Under the pieces are notes generated by a model. The model was not told where the DNA came from. It saw nothing but the letters and a program-made list of their open reading frames with translations, and did no database searches. Shown in pieces: positions 52,101 to 60,000 of a stretch of DNA of 60,000 nucleotides (position 1 is its first letter; every line of letters starts with the position of its first letter). The stretch spans positions 41,423,831-41,483,830 of the forward strand of contig NC_087070.1 of NCBI RefSeq assembly GCF_963678635.1. Direction: 5' to 3'. The translations under genes and the position numbers were made by a program. This stretch comes from Symsagittifera roscoffensis. Its lineage: Eukaryota; Xenacoelomorpha; Acoela; Convolutidae.

Positions 52101-55100
52101 TCTTTTTCTACCGAGGTTCAGTTCGGTAAAGTTGTTTTTCATGTGTTAAAACTTTCAGTGATGTACTAGGAATCTCCTTGATATAATTATTTAAACAATG
52201 ATCTGAGATTTGGTGTTTTGTGCGATAGACTGAAAAAGTATCACACCTGTGAAATTAGTGTTGTTCTCAGATTGTTTTGTTCATTGTTTTGAAAACCTTG
52301 TTCAATTATTTAAAACTGTATGCCAAATTAATGTCCAGAATTGATTGCATTAATAGTTTTCTTGAATAACTTTATTTTTGTGATGAAAACGGATTCCCTT
52401 TGAAGAATTGATTTACCAAATAACTGATTGGTTGCGAAGCTTTTGATTATCTTGTGCTTGATTGTTTTTTAATTGAGTTGTGAGTCCTTTGTGTAGTTTT
52501 TTTAAGCAACTTTTTCAAATTTCTTATTGAGTAAAACTTGTACTTATTGCATTTTGATTTTAATATGTTATTCGTTGCTTGTTTGATTGATTCTAGATAT
52601 TTCAATCCTGATTGTCCTTGTTAATTTTCTTGTTGAAGTTTCCAGTGATGTGCGAGGAGTTTCTTTGATAGAAACGATTGTAACAAAAATCTGATGTTTT
52701 CTTGTGTTGTGTTTAATATAGAGACTGAAAATGATCTTCCGTAAAGTTGGTAGTTTTTATCAATTTTCTGTTGGTCAGTTTGTCTCACTCTTGTGATTTT
52801 TTTGGAGAATGAAATTGCGAATAATGTCCAGAATTGGTTCTACTAAAGGTCCTCTTTGTTAACAATTTTTTCGTGTTGAAAACGGATTCACTCTCAACTG
52901 ATTTTCCTATTAATCTGAGGTAGTTGTGAAGACTTCGATTCGTTTTTGTTCATTTACTGTTTGCAATGAACTTATAGCTCCTTTCCACAGTTTCTCAAAT
53001 TAGTTGTCTCAAGTTTCTCTCTAACTATTATTTGTGGTTGCTGCTGTTTGATTTTGATTTTTTTTTGTTGCTCGATAGGTTGATTCTAAAACTACTAGCG
53101 AGATTTGTTTCACTATAGTTCTTTTTTCTTTAAAAGTTTAAGTTATATTCTTGGAATCTCTCGGATATAATGATTTTCATAATCATCTGAAATTTTTTTG
53201 TTGAAGAGTGAAACAGTGTCACCTCGGTGAATTGGTATTTTCTATGATTTATTTTGTTGATTTTTCCTGGTTTTTCTATTCATTCTTGACATTGAGGGCA
53301 GAAATAATGTCCAGAATAAGTTGCTTTAAAGATATTTGAAAAACAATGTTGATTTTCCACCAAATAACTGATTGGTTGCGAAGCTTTTGATTATTTTTTT
53401 CTTTTTTTTTTTAAATTATGTTTGTGAGTCCTTTGTTTAGTTTTTTAAAGCAAATTTTTCGCGTTTCTTCTTGAGTAAACTTGTACTTATTGCATTTTGA
53501 TTTTAATATGTTATTTGTTGCTCGATTGATTGACTCTAGATACTTCAAACAAGATTGATTTCGGTCATTCTTTTTGTTAAAGTTTTCAGTGATGTGTAGG
53601 AAATCTCTTTGATAAAAAATATTGTAACGTTAATCTGATATTTTCTTGTGTTTTGTTCAGCATAGAGACTGAAAATGATCTCCCGTAAGTGAAACTGGTA
53701 GTTTTAATCCTTTTTCTTATGGTCAGTTTGTCTCTTTTGTTTTTTTAGGAGACTGAAAGCACAGTTAAGGTCCAGATTTGGTTGTTTCGAAGATCTTGAT
53801 GATCTCTACTTTTTTCGTGTCGAAAATGGATTCCCCTCTCAACTGATTTTTCCATCAATCTGATTTAGTTGTGATTACATTGATTCTCCTTGGTTTATTT
53901 TATTTTTGAAATGAGTTGATAGCTCCTTTCTACATTGTTTTCTAAAGTTTCTCATTTACTAAATTATGTGATTTTTGCATTTGGATTTCAAATTTCAAGT
54001 TGTTGCCTGATTGATTTATTCTTAAATTTCTACCGAGGTTTAGTTCGGTAAAGTTTTTTTGGTGCTAAAATCTTCAGTGATTTACTTGGAATCTCTTTGA
54101 TATAATGATTTAAATAATGATGAGATTTTGTTTTTTGTTAAAAAGACTGAAACAGTATCACCCCTGTGAAGCTGATGTTATTTTTCACATTATTTTTCAT
54201 CATTCTTTCAAAAACCTTGTTCAAATTTTTAAGACTGAATGCCAAATTAAGGCCCAGAATTGGTTGCATTAATCTTTTTGGATAACCTTCTTTTTGTGAT
54301 GAAAACGGATTCCCTTTGATGAACTGATCTTGCAAATTATCTGATTATTTGTGAAGCTGTTGCTTATATTTTGATTTTATGGTTTTTAACTGAGTTTGTT
54401 GGTTCTTTGTTTAGTTTTTCAAATTAACTTTTTCCAGTTTCTTGTTTGTAAAACTTGTACTTAATGCATATTGATTTCCATATGTTATTTGTTGCTTGTT
54501 TGATTGACTCTAGAAACTTCAATCAAGATTGGTTTTGGTCATTCTTTTCTGTTTAAGTTTCCAGTGACGTGCAAGGAATCTCTTTGATATAAAATGATTG
54601 AAAAATTAATCTGATGTTTTCTTGTGTTTTGTTGAGCTTACAGACTGAAAATAATCTCCCGTGAAACTGGTGGTTTTCATATTTTTTTTTCTTTTGGTCA
54701 GTTTGTCTCTTATGATTTTTCTGGATACTGAAAGCACAGTCAAGGTCCAGATTTGGTTGTTTCGAAGATCTTGATGATCTCTACTTTTTTCGTGTCGAAA
54801 ACGGATTACCTCTCAACTGATTTTCCCATCAATCTGATTTAGTTGTGATTACATTGATTCTCCTTTCTTTATTATATTTTTGAAATGAGTTGATAGCTCC
54901 TTTCTATATTATTTTTTAAAGTTTCTAGTTTACTAAAATATGTGGTTGTTGCATTTGGATTTCAAATTTTAAGTTGTTGCCTGATCGATTGATTCTTAAA
55001 TTTGTACCGAGGTTTAGTTCGGTAAAGTTTTTTTTGTAATAAAACTTCCAGTGATATACTTGGAATCTCTTTGATATAATGATTTAAATAATGATGAGAT

Positions 55101-55200
55101 TTTTTTTGTTATAAAGACTCAAACAGTATCACCCCTGCGAAACTGTTGTTATTTATCACCTTGTTTTGTTCATTGTTTCAAAAATCAAAGTGATGTCCAG
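46200..55200 (+). repeat. Decayed right flank of the array, L-type spacing
   Basis: Landmarks at about 46871, 47766, 48737, 49705, 50662, 51620, 52435, 53379 and 54350 keep mostly 0.9-0.97-kb spacing, but sequence identity drops steadily to the right. S-type junctions are not seen here. Confidence 0.85.
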
Positions 55201-55919
55201 AATAGATTGCTTTGTTCGTAAGGGTTGTAACTGTATCTCCCCAGTGAAATTGGTAGTTTTTATCAAATTATTTATTTTTTGTGGTTTTTTTCTCTGTATA
55301 TTTTCAAAACTAGCTTTATTCCTTTTGATACATCTAGTTGTTTGGGAGTTTTTTCAACCTTTTTTTTTCAATTTTTTTCCGATTGTTCCGCAACTGGAAA
55401 GAAGCTTTGCTTCCCCTCTGTGTGTTAGTTTTTTCATGTAAGTTTTCGCTTGGTTTTTTAATTGATTGATTCAAAAATCTTTATTCGAGGGTTTATTTAC
55501 TAATTTTTGTAGTTAAAGCGTTTTTATTTCAATTTGTAAGTTATTGCTTGATTCGAAAAACTTTAGTTTAGGGTTGACGTGTCTTAAGATGAGTCTAATC
55601 AAAATCGAGCTGAATTGACATTAAATTAAATTGTTTGGGTTACATAAGTTAAAAACATTCTAAGGGTAACTAGTTAAACTTGGGTGAATTCGCTTTAAAG
55701 ACATACCAAAAAGCCAACTAAATTTAAGCGATCAAAATCTGCCTGAAGTTGTAGTCTGATTGTTTTCAATCCTGATTGGCAATTTGGTTTTTTCTTTCGT
55801 GCGAGATTTTTCGATTCATTTAGTTTCTCCCTTATCAAACTCTTTCGCGTCTTCTGTGAGTTGTTTTTCTCTTGTATTCGAATATGTACACTGATGTCAG
55901 CTAGACTCGCACCATCTCT
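55201..55919. other. Non-coding spacer after the array
   Basis: T-rich and without a recognisable gene. It contains GAAGCTTTGCTTCCCCTCTG (55403-55422), similar to GAAGCTCCGCTTCGCCTCTG at 16899-16918, so the two sites may belong to one dispersed repeat family. No DNAAF11 exon was found here. Confidence 0.5.
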
Positions 55920-56090
55920 CTATGTTCTGGCGGAGTAGATTTCACCTTCGATCTGTTTGGTGAAGAGAACTTGCAAATAGTGGTTTGTGTTGAGGTGCTG
56001 GATGTTGGAGAAAGCACAGCCGAGATATTTTCCTAAAACAGAACAAATTTCTTTTGTCGTAGTCCTGCGAGTTGCAACAATAGACGTGAC
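55920..56090 (-). CDS. 3'-terminal exon of an unrecognised minus-strand host gene
   Basis: The acceptor is TTTTTTCTTAG|GTCACG (exon starts at 56090). The frame is open for 56 codons to TAG at 55922-55920. The peptide has a balanced, conserved-looking sequence (TTTKEICSVLGKYLGC, FSNIQHLNTNHYLQVLF) that suggests a small alpha/beta domain. A second frame is also open for part of the exon but has poorer composition. The preceding exon should lie to the right; those at 58531 and 59302 are the best candidates for the same gene. The family is not recognised. Codon content and splice-like edges make it a real exon more likely than not. Confidence 0.6.
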   Translation of the reverse strand, partial: VTSIVATRRTTTKEICSVLGKYLGCAFSNIQHLNTNHYLQVLFTKQIEGEIYSART

Positions 56091-56380
56091 CTAAGAAAAA
56101 AGTTAAATCGTTAGCAAAAAAACGGGTGATAAGTTACAATAGGTGGTAATTTTGAGTATAGTGCATGTATTCAATTTGAGAACTATAATGCATAATATAA
56201 TCATTTCATTTGGAATCACTTGTACTAAGACTAAGATAGTTTTTCTAAATACAGTACTCTGCCAAAAGAAATGCTATTCAAAATTTCACATTTTACACAT
56301 CTTTTGCTAAAAATTTGGCTTTGAAATGTGCGAAGTATAACAAAAATCGATGCAGCTATTGAAATTGAACCTACATTTTA

Positions 56381-56478
56381 CATTTTCGTTAATTCGGCTA
56401 GTGTTTTGTCTACTGGAAACGTTGACCGCATAGCCTTACCGTTATGCTGGAAATTGATTGGGCCAATCAGATTCGACT
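56381..56478 (-). CDS. Possible internal exon of the minus-strand gene
   Basis: After a weak acceptor (GATATACAG|AGTCG, exon from 56478) the minus strand encodes a protein-like stretch (SNLIGPINFQHNGKAMRS, then FPVDKTLAELTK) to an in-frame stop after 56381. A donor-like GTAAGG lies at 56439-56434, giving a 39-base exon, and a weaker GT lies near the end. It would continue in phase from the exon at 58531, but a clean junction to the exon at 56090 in its best frame was not found. Confidence 0.35.
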
Positions 56479-56634
56479 CTGTATATCTTTCAGCTCAATA
56501 TATAGAAATGTAGTTTTTGAGCCGTTTAGTGGGGGCAGTATAACAGAGTCGAAAATAAAAATCTTGCTCAACAGTGCCGATTTTTGAATACTGATTTTGG
56601 TGAAGTCCCATTTCTACCAACGTTCATTTGTACC

Positions 56635-57004
56635 AAAATGCAAAATCGGTCCCATTTGTACCAAAATTATTCAATTCGTTTTCTGATTGATCGAATTGTG
56701 AGCCAACGAATTATTACATAAAATTTTCTACTGTTCAAACAGAAGAAAACTAAGCAGCAGAATAGTGACCGCCGCAGTCGCGCCAACGCGTTGAGAGCTT
56801 GCCAACAAAGGGTAGGACTCTTTACGAAAATTAGCGCCGGATATCGCCGAGAAGTGGCGACGCGCGCCTACCGCGCCCACCGGCGACCTTAAACCAAGAG
56901 CTTAACGTAGTTGGCTTAATAGTCTTAGGCCAATTGAATATTTTTGGTAATAAAGCGATTGATTTTTTTTTATTTTGGTATAAATGGGACTGATTTGCCA
57001 TTTT
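56635..57004. mobile_element. MITE-like element of about 370 bp with 33-bp terminal inverted repeats
   Basis: The left end (56635-56667) and right end (56972-57004) are inverted copies with about five mismatches; both contain CCCATTT-TACCAAAAT. A similar TCCCATTTCTACCAACG lies just outside the left end (56607). The interior is GC-rich (56765-56890, GCGCC/GGCGACG pieces) in an otherwise AT-rich region. No open frame is evident. It lies between exons of the minus-strand gene. Confidence 0.65.
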
Positions 57005-57650
57005 GTTACTTGTGAATACCCACCACTGATTTTACTCAGCCTAAATCACTAGCAACTAATTAAAATCAGAAGTTGAAAAGACGAAAATGGCTATTTTAAT
57101 TGATGCCGCTTGTTAAACAAACAAAAGTTCTCCAAACGCGGGGTGAGAGTTTTCCTGATCAAACAATTATTTCAGCAAACTCAGTTTTCAACTTGGTTTC
57201 GCTCCAAAATAAAACAGTATTCACGCAAAGCTGCCAACGATTAACAAAAAAAAGTTCCCAAAGATGATCAATTTTTGAGACTTTTGAACAGATTTTCGGT
57301 TTCGGTACTGTTGTACTTGGGTACTGTTGAACGCCTCCGTTTTGTGCAAAGATCCGACTGCCTTTGTTTTTGTTTGAAAATTAGTTCAACTGGTCATTAT
57401 CTAGATTTGATTACTAACTTGGTGCTTCAAAAAATATTTCCAAAATCGTTTTCAATAATGGTAGTCTAGTCTCTCTTACCATGTTGAATGTTTGACGAAG
57501 CTTTGAAAATATTGAATTAGCATTTAAATGCTTACGCTTGCAATTAGCGTGCGTTGCCAAACCGGAATATAGACTTTTTCGGGTTGACAATTAGTTTAAT
57601 AGAACAATTTGAGTCATTTTATCTTTGGTTCATATGAAGTCAAACGTCAG
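57005..57650. other. Intronic or intergenic sequence, nothing recognised
   Basis: A short open frame on the plus strand (57275-57469) lacks conservation signs. No RNA gene or repeat was seen. Confidence 0.4.
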
Positions 57651-57654
57651 GCGT

Positions 57655-57735
57655 TAATTTGCGCATGCGGTGAAGAGGTAACGCTTTTGAATCCCGCCAG
57701 GACCTGTTTTTTTGTGAGCGGAAAATATCCGCGCG
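57655..57735 (+). repeat. tRNA-derived SINE-like piece A
   Basis: GAAGAGGTAACGC (box A-like) and TTTTGAATCCCGCC (box B-like) are followed by GGACCTGTTTTTTTGT. Piece B near 57.93 kb shares this tail, which argues for one SINE family rather than chance. Confidence 0.45.
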
Positions 57736-57928
57736 TCAAAAAATCTTTGTCGGACTTCTATTTGTCAGATTTTTTAACGCAGCAGCAAATTAGCCTTAAA
57801 TTTGGGCATTTTTAGTCGAATTAAAAAACGTTTCAGTGTATTCCATTTTTGGGTAAGTAATTGAGTTTCAAAACTTTTTGCTTTTATATGATTGTTTTTC
57901 CATGCTGTTCATTTGAAAATCAGATTTA

Positions 57929-58000
57929 GTGCAGTGGTAACACCCATGCTTGACTAATAATCACAGAAGTTCGATTTCAGTCGGGGCCTGTTTTTTTGTC
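57929..58000 (+). repeat. tRNA-derived SINE-like piece B
   Basis: TAGTGCAGTGGTAACACC (box A-like) and AGTTCGATTTC (box B-like) lie at tRNA-like spacing, followed by GGGCCTGTTTTTTTGT as in piece A. The stems pair poorly, so a functional tRNA is unlikely. Confidence 0.5.
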
Positions 58001-58285
58001 GAAACTGAAAATTTTCGAATATTCTTGTCTTTCGTCTCTGCTTATTTTTGTCTGCTTAGGTCCCGCAGAAATGTTCGGTTTCTTTTTTTGAAAGCGCTTT
58101 ATAAAGTTTCTTATGGTGCTGGTAATTTTGTTTCCGGAGTTTTTGTCCTTTTCTTGCAATTTTTTTAAACAAAAAGAAACGTTTATTTTTTGTTTTTGAT
58201 TGTCTTTTCATTTGCTGGTAATCATATTCATACCTTTTTGTATGAATCCATCAGCAAGACCTGGATACAAAATTTTTAGGGTGTT

Positions 58286-58461
58286 ATATAAACCAGCCGA
58301 AGTATCAACCAACTGAAATTGCGTGAGTGTTAATATTAGTTGTATAACAATTATGTAACAGTTACGAAAGTCATGCACATTTCATTCTTATGATGTAATT
58401 TTTCGGCTGGCGTACATACAGCGCTTTTTTTTGGTCGGTTTATACTTCGGCCGGCTAATAT
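58286..58461. mobile_element. MITE-like element of about 176 bp with 30-bp terminal inverted repeats
   Basis: The left end (58286-58315) and right end (58432-58461) match in inverse at about 24 of 30 positions, with a shared GCCGAAGTAT core. It lies in the intron downstream of the exon at 58531. No open frame. Confidence 0.6.
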
Positions 58462-58530
58462 ACTCTCATTTTTGGGGACAGTGAAAATATATGCATTTAA
58501 GAACTGCTAGAATAAGTTTATTTGACTGAC

Positions 58531-58748
58531 CTGGACTGAGGATTTCACTGTTCAAGGTGTCCTTAAAAGCAGATGATGGCAAACTAGTTATGTTATTTGT
58601 TGGATGAAATAGCCACAGCAAATCCATGCCTGATGATTTTTGGACTTGAGAAACACAATGAGACATATTTCCCTCTCGGTCGAAAATAAGAACAGAGAAC
58701 TGTGCTGTTCCGAATAACCTACTCAGTTGAATTGTGGCAGAGGGGTCT
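58531..58748 (-). CDS. Internal exon of the unrecognised minus-strand gene
   Basis: A clear donor, AGTCCAG|GTCAGT (exon ends at 58531). The frame is open for about 72 codons with a conserved-looking sequence: LFGTAQFSVLIFDREGN, then SSGMDLLWLFHPTNNI. Two acceptors fit the phase left by the exon at 59302: one starting the exon at 58748 (after ATAAG) and one at 58718 (after GAGTAG). The alternation of strands and short loops suggests a beta-sandwich or alpha/beta domain. The family is not recognised. Phase agreement with the upstream exon supports both. Confidence 0.65.
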
Positions 58749-58844
58749 CTTATGTATAAAACTGTGTTTATGTTTTTTCAGTTGATCGATACGGTGTCAC
58801 TAAAAACATTAAATTATCTGATCAATTTGGGTTCAATTAAGCAG

Positions 58845-59290
58845 GCGCGGATCTAGAAATTTCTCGAGGGGGGCGGATTTCCAAAAAAAAATTTGAAAAT
58901 TTTGTCGACCTTTTTTTGGTCGACTAAATTGATTTTCTGAGCTCTCCCAAACCATTAAAAAGACAGCAATTCGACCAAATTTTCTGCGCTGCAGGCAAAT
59001 TTTTGAAAAAAGGCCAAAAAAAGCATTTTTAGGCACTTTTTTGGAAAATTTCGACAAAAATCGCGTTTTTTCGGCGCGCGCTCCCCCCTCAAAATTAGTA
59101 TAGATTGGCGCCAAAGGCGCCTTCAGAAAGTTTTAAGGGTCCATCAGCAAATATGGATATCTCAAAATAGTACTAAGGGGGGGATCTTTTGAAAACGGCC
59201 GAACTTTTTTATTTAGGTACTTAATTACTGTTGTTTTTTCTATTTAAACGTGATTCGGGACCCTTCTTTTAAAATCGGCTTTTCAGGGAC
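58845..59290. other. Intronic repeat-like sequence
   Basis: Contains GCGCGGATCTAGAAATTTCT followed by G-runs, of a kind frequent at the ends of invertebrate DNA transposons, a GGCGCCAAAGGCGCC palindrome (59107-59121), and C-rich and G-rich runs. I could not define termini. No coding frame is supported. Confidence 0.35.
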
Positions 59291-59301
59291 CCCTCTATCA
59301 C

Positions 59302-59544
59302 CTGCAGTGCAAAGCAAATCCACAATTATGGAGTTGATTTGGCACTTGGAATAGAAAACAGGTGCTGCCGCCATCTGGTATAGTCAAATCGCTCACATCT
59401 CCAATAGATAAAGTGGGAACTGATGAGTGAGAGAATGCTGCATCGACACGTGAACATATGCTATTGACTGTTGCATCGTCGTGAACAAATTGACCCTTAG
59501 CAATTCGCAGTAACTCCGAATTCTTAAATAAAATTTTAAATTGA
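59302..59544 (-). CDS. Internal exon of the unrecognised minus-strand gene
   Basis: Acceptor CTACATTGCAG|T (exon from 59544) and donor CACTGCAG|GTGATA (exon ends at 59302). The 80-codon frame is fully open and protein-like: NSELLRIAKGQFVHDD, VNSICSRVDAAFSHSS, TLSIGDVSDLTIPDGG, STCFLFQVPNQLHNCGFA. It ends in phase 2, which matches the exon at 58748 or 58718. The sequence looks like a soluble cytoplasmic protein. No family is recognised. Confidence 0.7.
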
Positions 59545-60000
59545 CTGCAATGTAGTGAATCAGGGCTGTGGTGTTTTTGTTCCGAACAGTAGTATCCGTT
59601 TTAAAAAAAATCAGCCATTTTTAGAACCTCTAGAAATTGGGGGTCAAATGTGGTTACGAATTAAAATATTATTAGTCGTGACTTGGATTCTAAAATTATT
59701 AGTGTCGAGAAAACCTGATTTGCGTTTTTTGGCCAAAATTTGATGAAAAAGTTTCCTCTTGATTTTAAAGTCTATACTTAAACGTTATTTTAGCTTAGGT
59801 TACCGCTCTTTCTTGCCTTTCGCCTTATTTCAGAAATTTGCTGGCATCGTTTTTTACTAGATGCAAAGCAACCGCCTGTCCTGATTTTGTGGACGGAAAA
59901 GTTTTTTTTTGCTGCTGTTATAAAAGAATTATTCTACGCTTTTTTTAACACACGAAATCAGGTACCACTCATGAACGTCAGTTAGGGTCGAGTGATATGT
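59545..60000. other. Intron and possible exon edge at the window end
   Basis: Mostly AT-rich non-coding. On the minus strand the last 55 bases or so (from 60000 down to about 59945) stay open and protein-like (STLTDVHEWYLIS) and could be the 3' part of another exon of the minus-strand gene, with a GTGTGT donor-like sequence after it. Support is weak because the exon would extend outside the window. Confidence 0.25.

Larger units (their letters stand above)
22157..55200 (+). repeat. Main satellite array, about 40 units of two size classes
   Basis: The landmark GAAGCTTCTGATTAT and its decayed forms recur about 40 times. Spacing falls near 690 bases (S units) or near 955 (L units). Each L unit is a dimer of two related halves: AATGTCCAGAATCGATTGC and GTGATGAAAACGGATTCCC in one half align with AAGGTTCAGATTTGGTTGT and GTGTCGAAAATGGATTCCC in the other. 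The plus strand is strongly T-rich and has more G than C throughout. No unit contains a believable gene; short open frames repeat with the unit. The array would be intronic if DNAAF11 continues beyond the window. Confidence 0.95.

Noticed and set aside
22157-55200. CRISPR array or bacterial repeat
   Set aside because: Units of 690-955 bp without spacer-repeat alternation, in animal DNA next to spliced genes.
57929-57992. Functional tRNA gene
   Set aside because: Box A-like and box B-like motifs are present, but the acceptor and T stems do not pair and the tail is shared with another SINE-like copy.
58833-59114. Minus-strand open frame of 93 codons
   Set aside because: It consists of repeat-like, Lys/Phe-rich sequence in the intron between two better exons; no splice signals or family match.

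Overview
The window is AT-rich metazoan nuclear DNA. The evidence is GT-AG introns, a leucine-rich-repeat gene for cilia assembly (DNAAF11/LRRC6), tRNA-derived SINE-like pieces, several MITE-like inverted-repeat elements and a very long satellite array. The species cannot be named from the sequence. The presence of DNAAF11 argues for an animal that builds motile cilia.

Region 1 (1 to about 15.4 kb) is an integrated virus-like element of the Maverick/Polinton (adintovirus) type. On the minus strand, read from 15422 downwards, is a tightly packed, intronless cluster of overlapping genes: three accessory genes (one with a D-x-E exonuclease-like start), a PC4-like protein, a short protein in an overlapping frame, a membrane protein, an FtsK/HerA-type packaging ATPase, two conserved proteins of unknown role, a retrovirus-type integrase, a single-jelly-roll minor capsid protein, a basic core protein, a double-jelly-roll major capsid protein and an adenain-like maturation protease. 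Farther left on the same strand is a protein-primed family B DNA polymerase with three N-terminal C2H2 fingers, an intron, and an EndoVII-like Cys/His module. It runs off the left edge of the window. Together these genes supply replication, integration, capsid, packaging and maturation. Apart from one overlapping-frame spot near 13.7 kb every frame is open, so the copy looks young. Between the polymerase and the protease lies an accessory module (3529-7233) bounded by 118-bp inverted repeats, of which 82 bp are identical. It holds three genes on both strands, including a second PC4-like gene and a possible HUH-type nuclease.

Region 2 (15.4-19.7 kb) is host sequence. It contains a MITE-like element, tRNA-like SINE pieces, the 3' terminal exon of an unrecognised plus-strand gene (17209-17564) and a long 5' coding exon of DNAAF11 that ends at a splice donor (18898-19699).

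Region 3 (about 20.0-55.2 kb) is a satellite array of about 40 units. Units fall in two sizes, about 955 bp (L) and about 690 bp (S). An L unit is itself an old dimer of two related halves of roughly 475 bp. S equals L minus about 260 bp between two AGTTT motifs. The array holds a six-unit higher-order repeat of about 4.96 kb in two copies, a run of nearly identical L units, and a decayed right flank made of L-type units. If DNAAF11 is intact, the array lies in its intron.

Region 4 (55.9-60 kb) carries a minus-strand spliced gene, unrecognised, seen as three convincing exons and one or two weaker ones. Its introns contain two MITE-like elements and tRNA-derived SINE-like copies.
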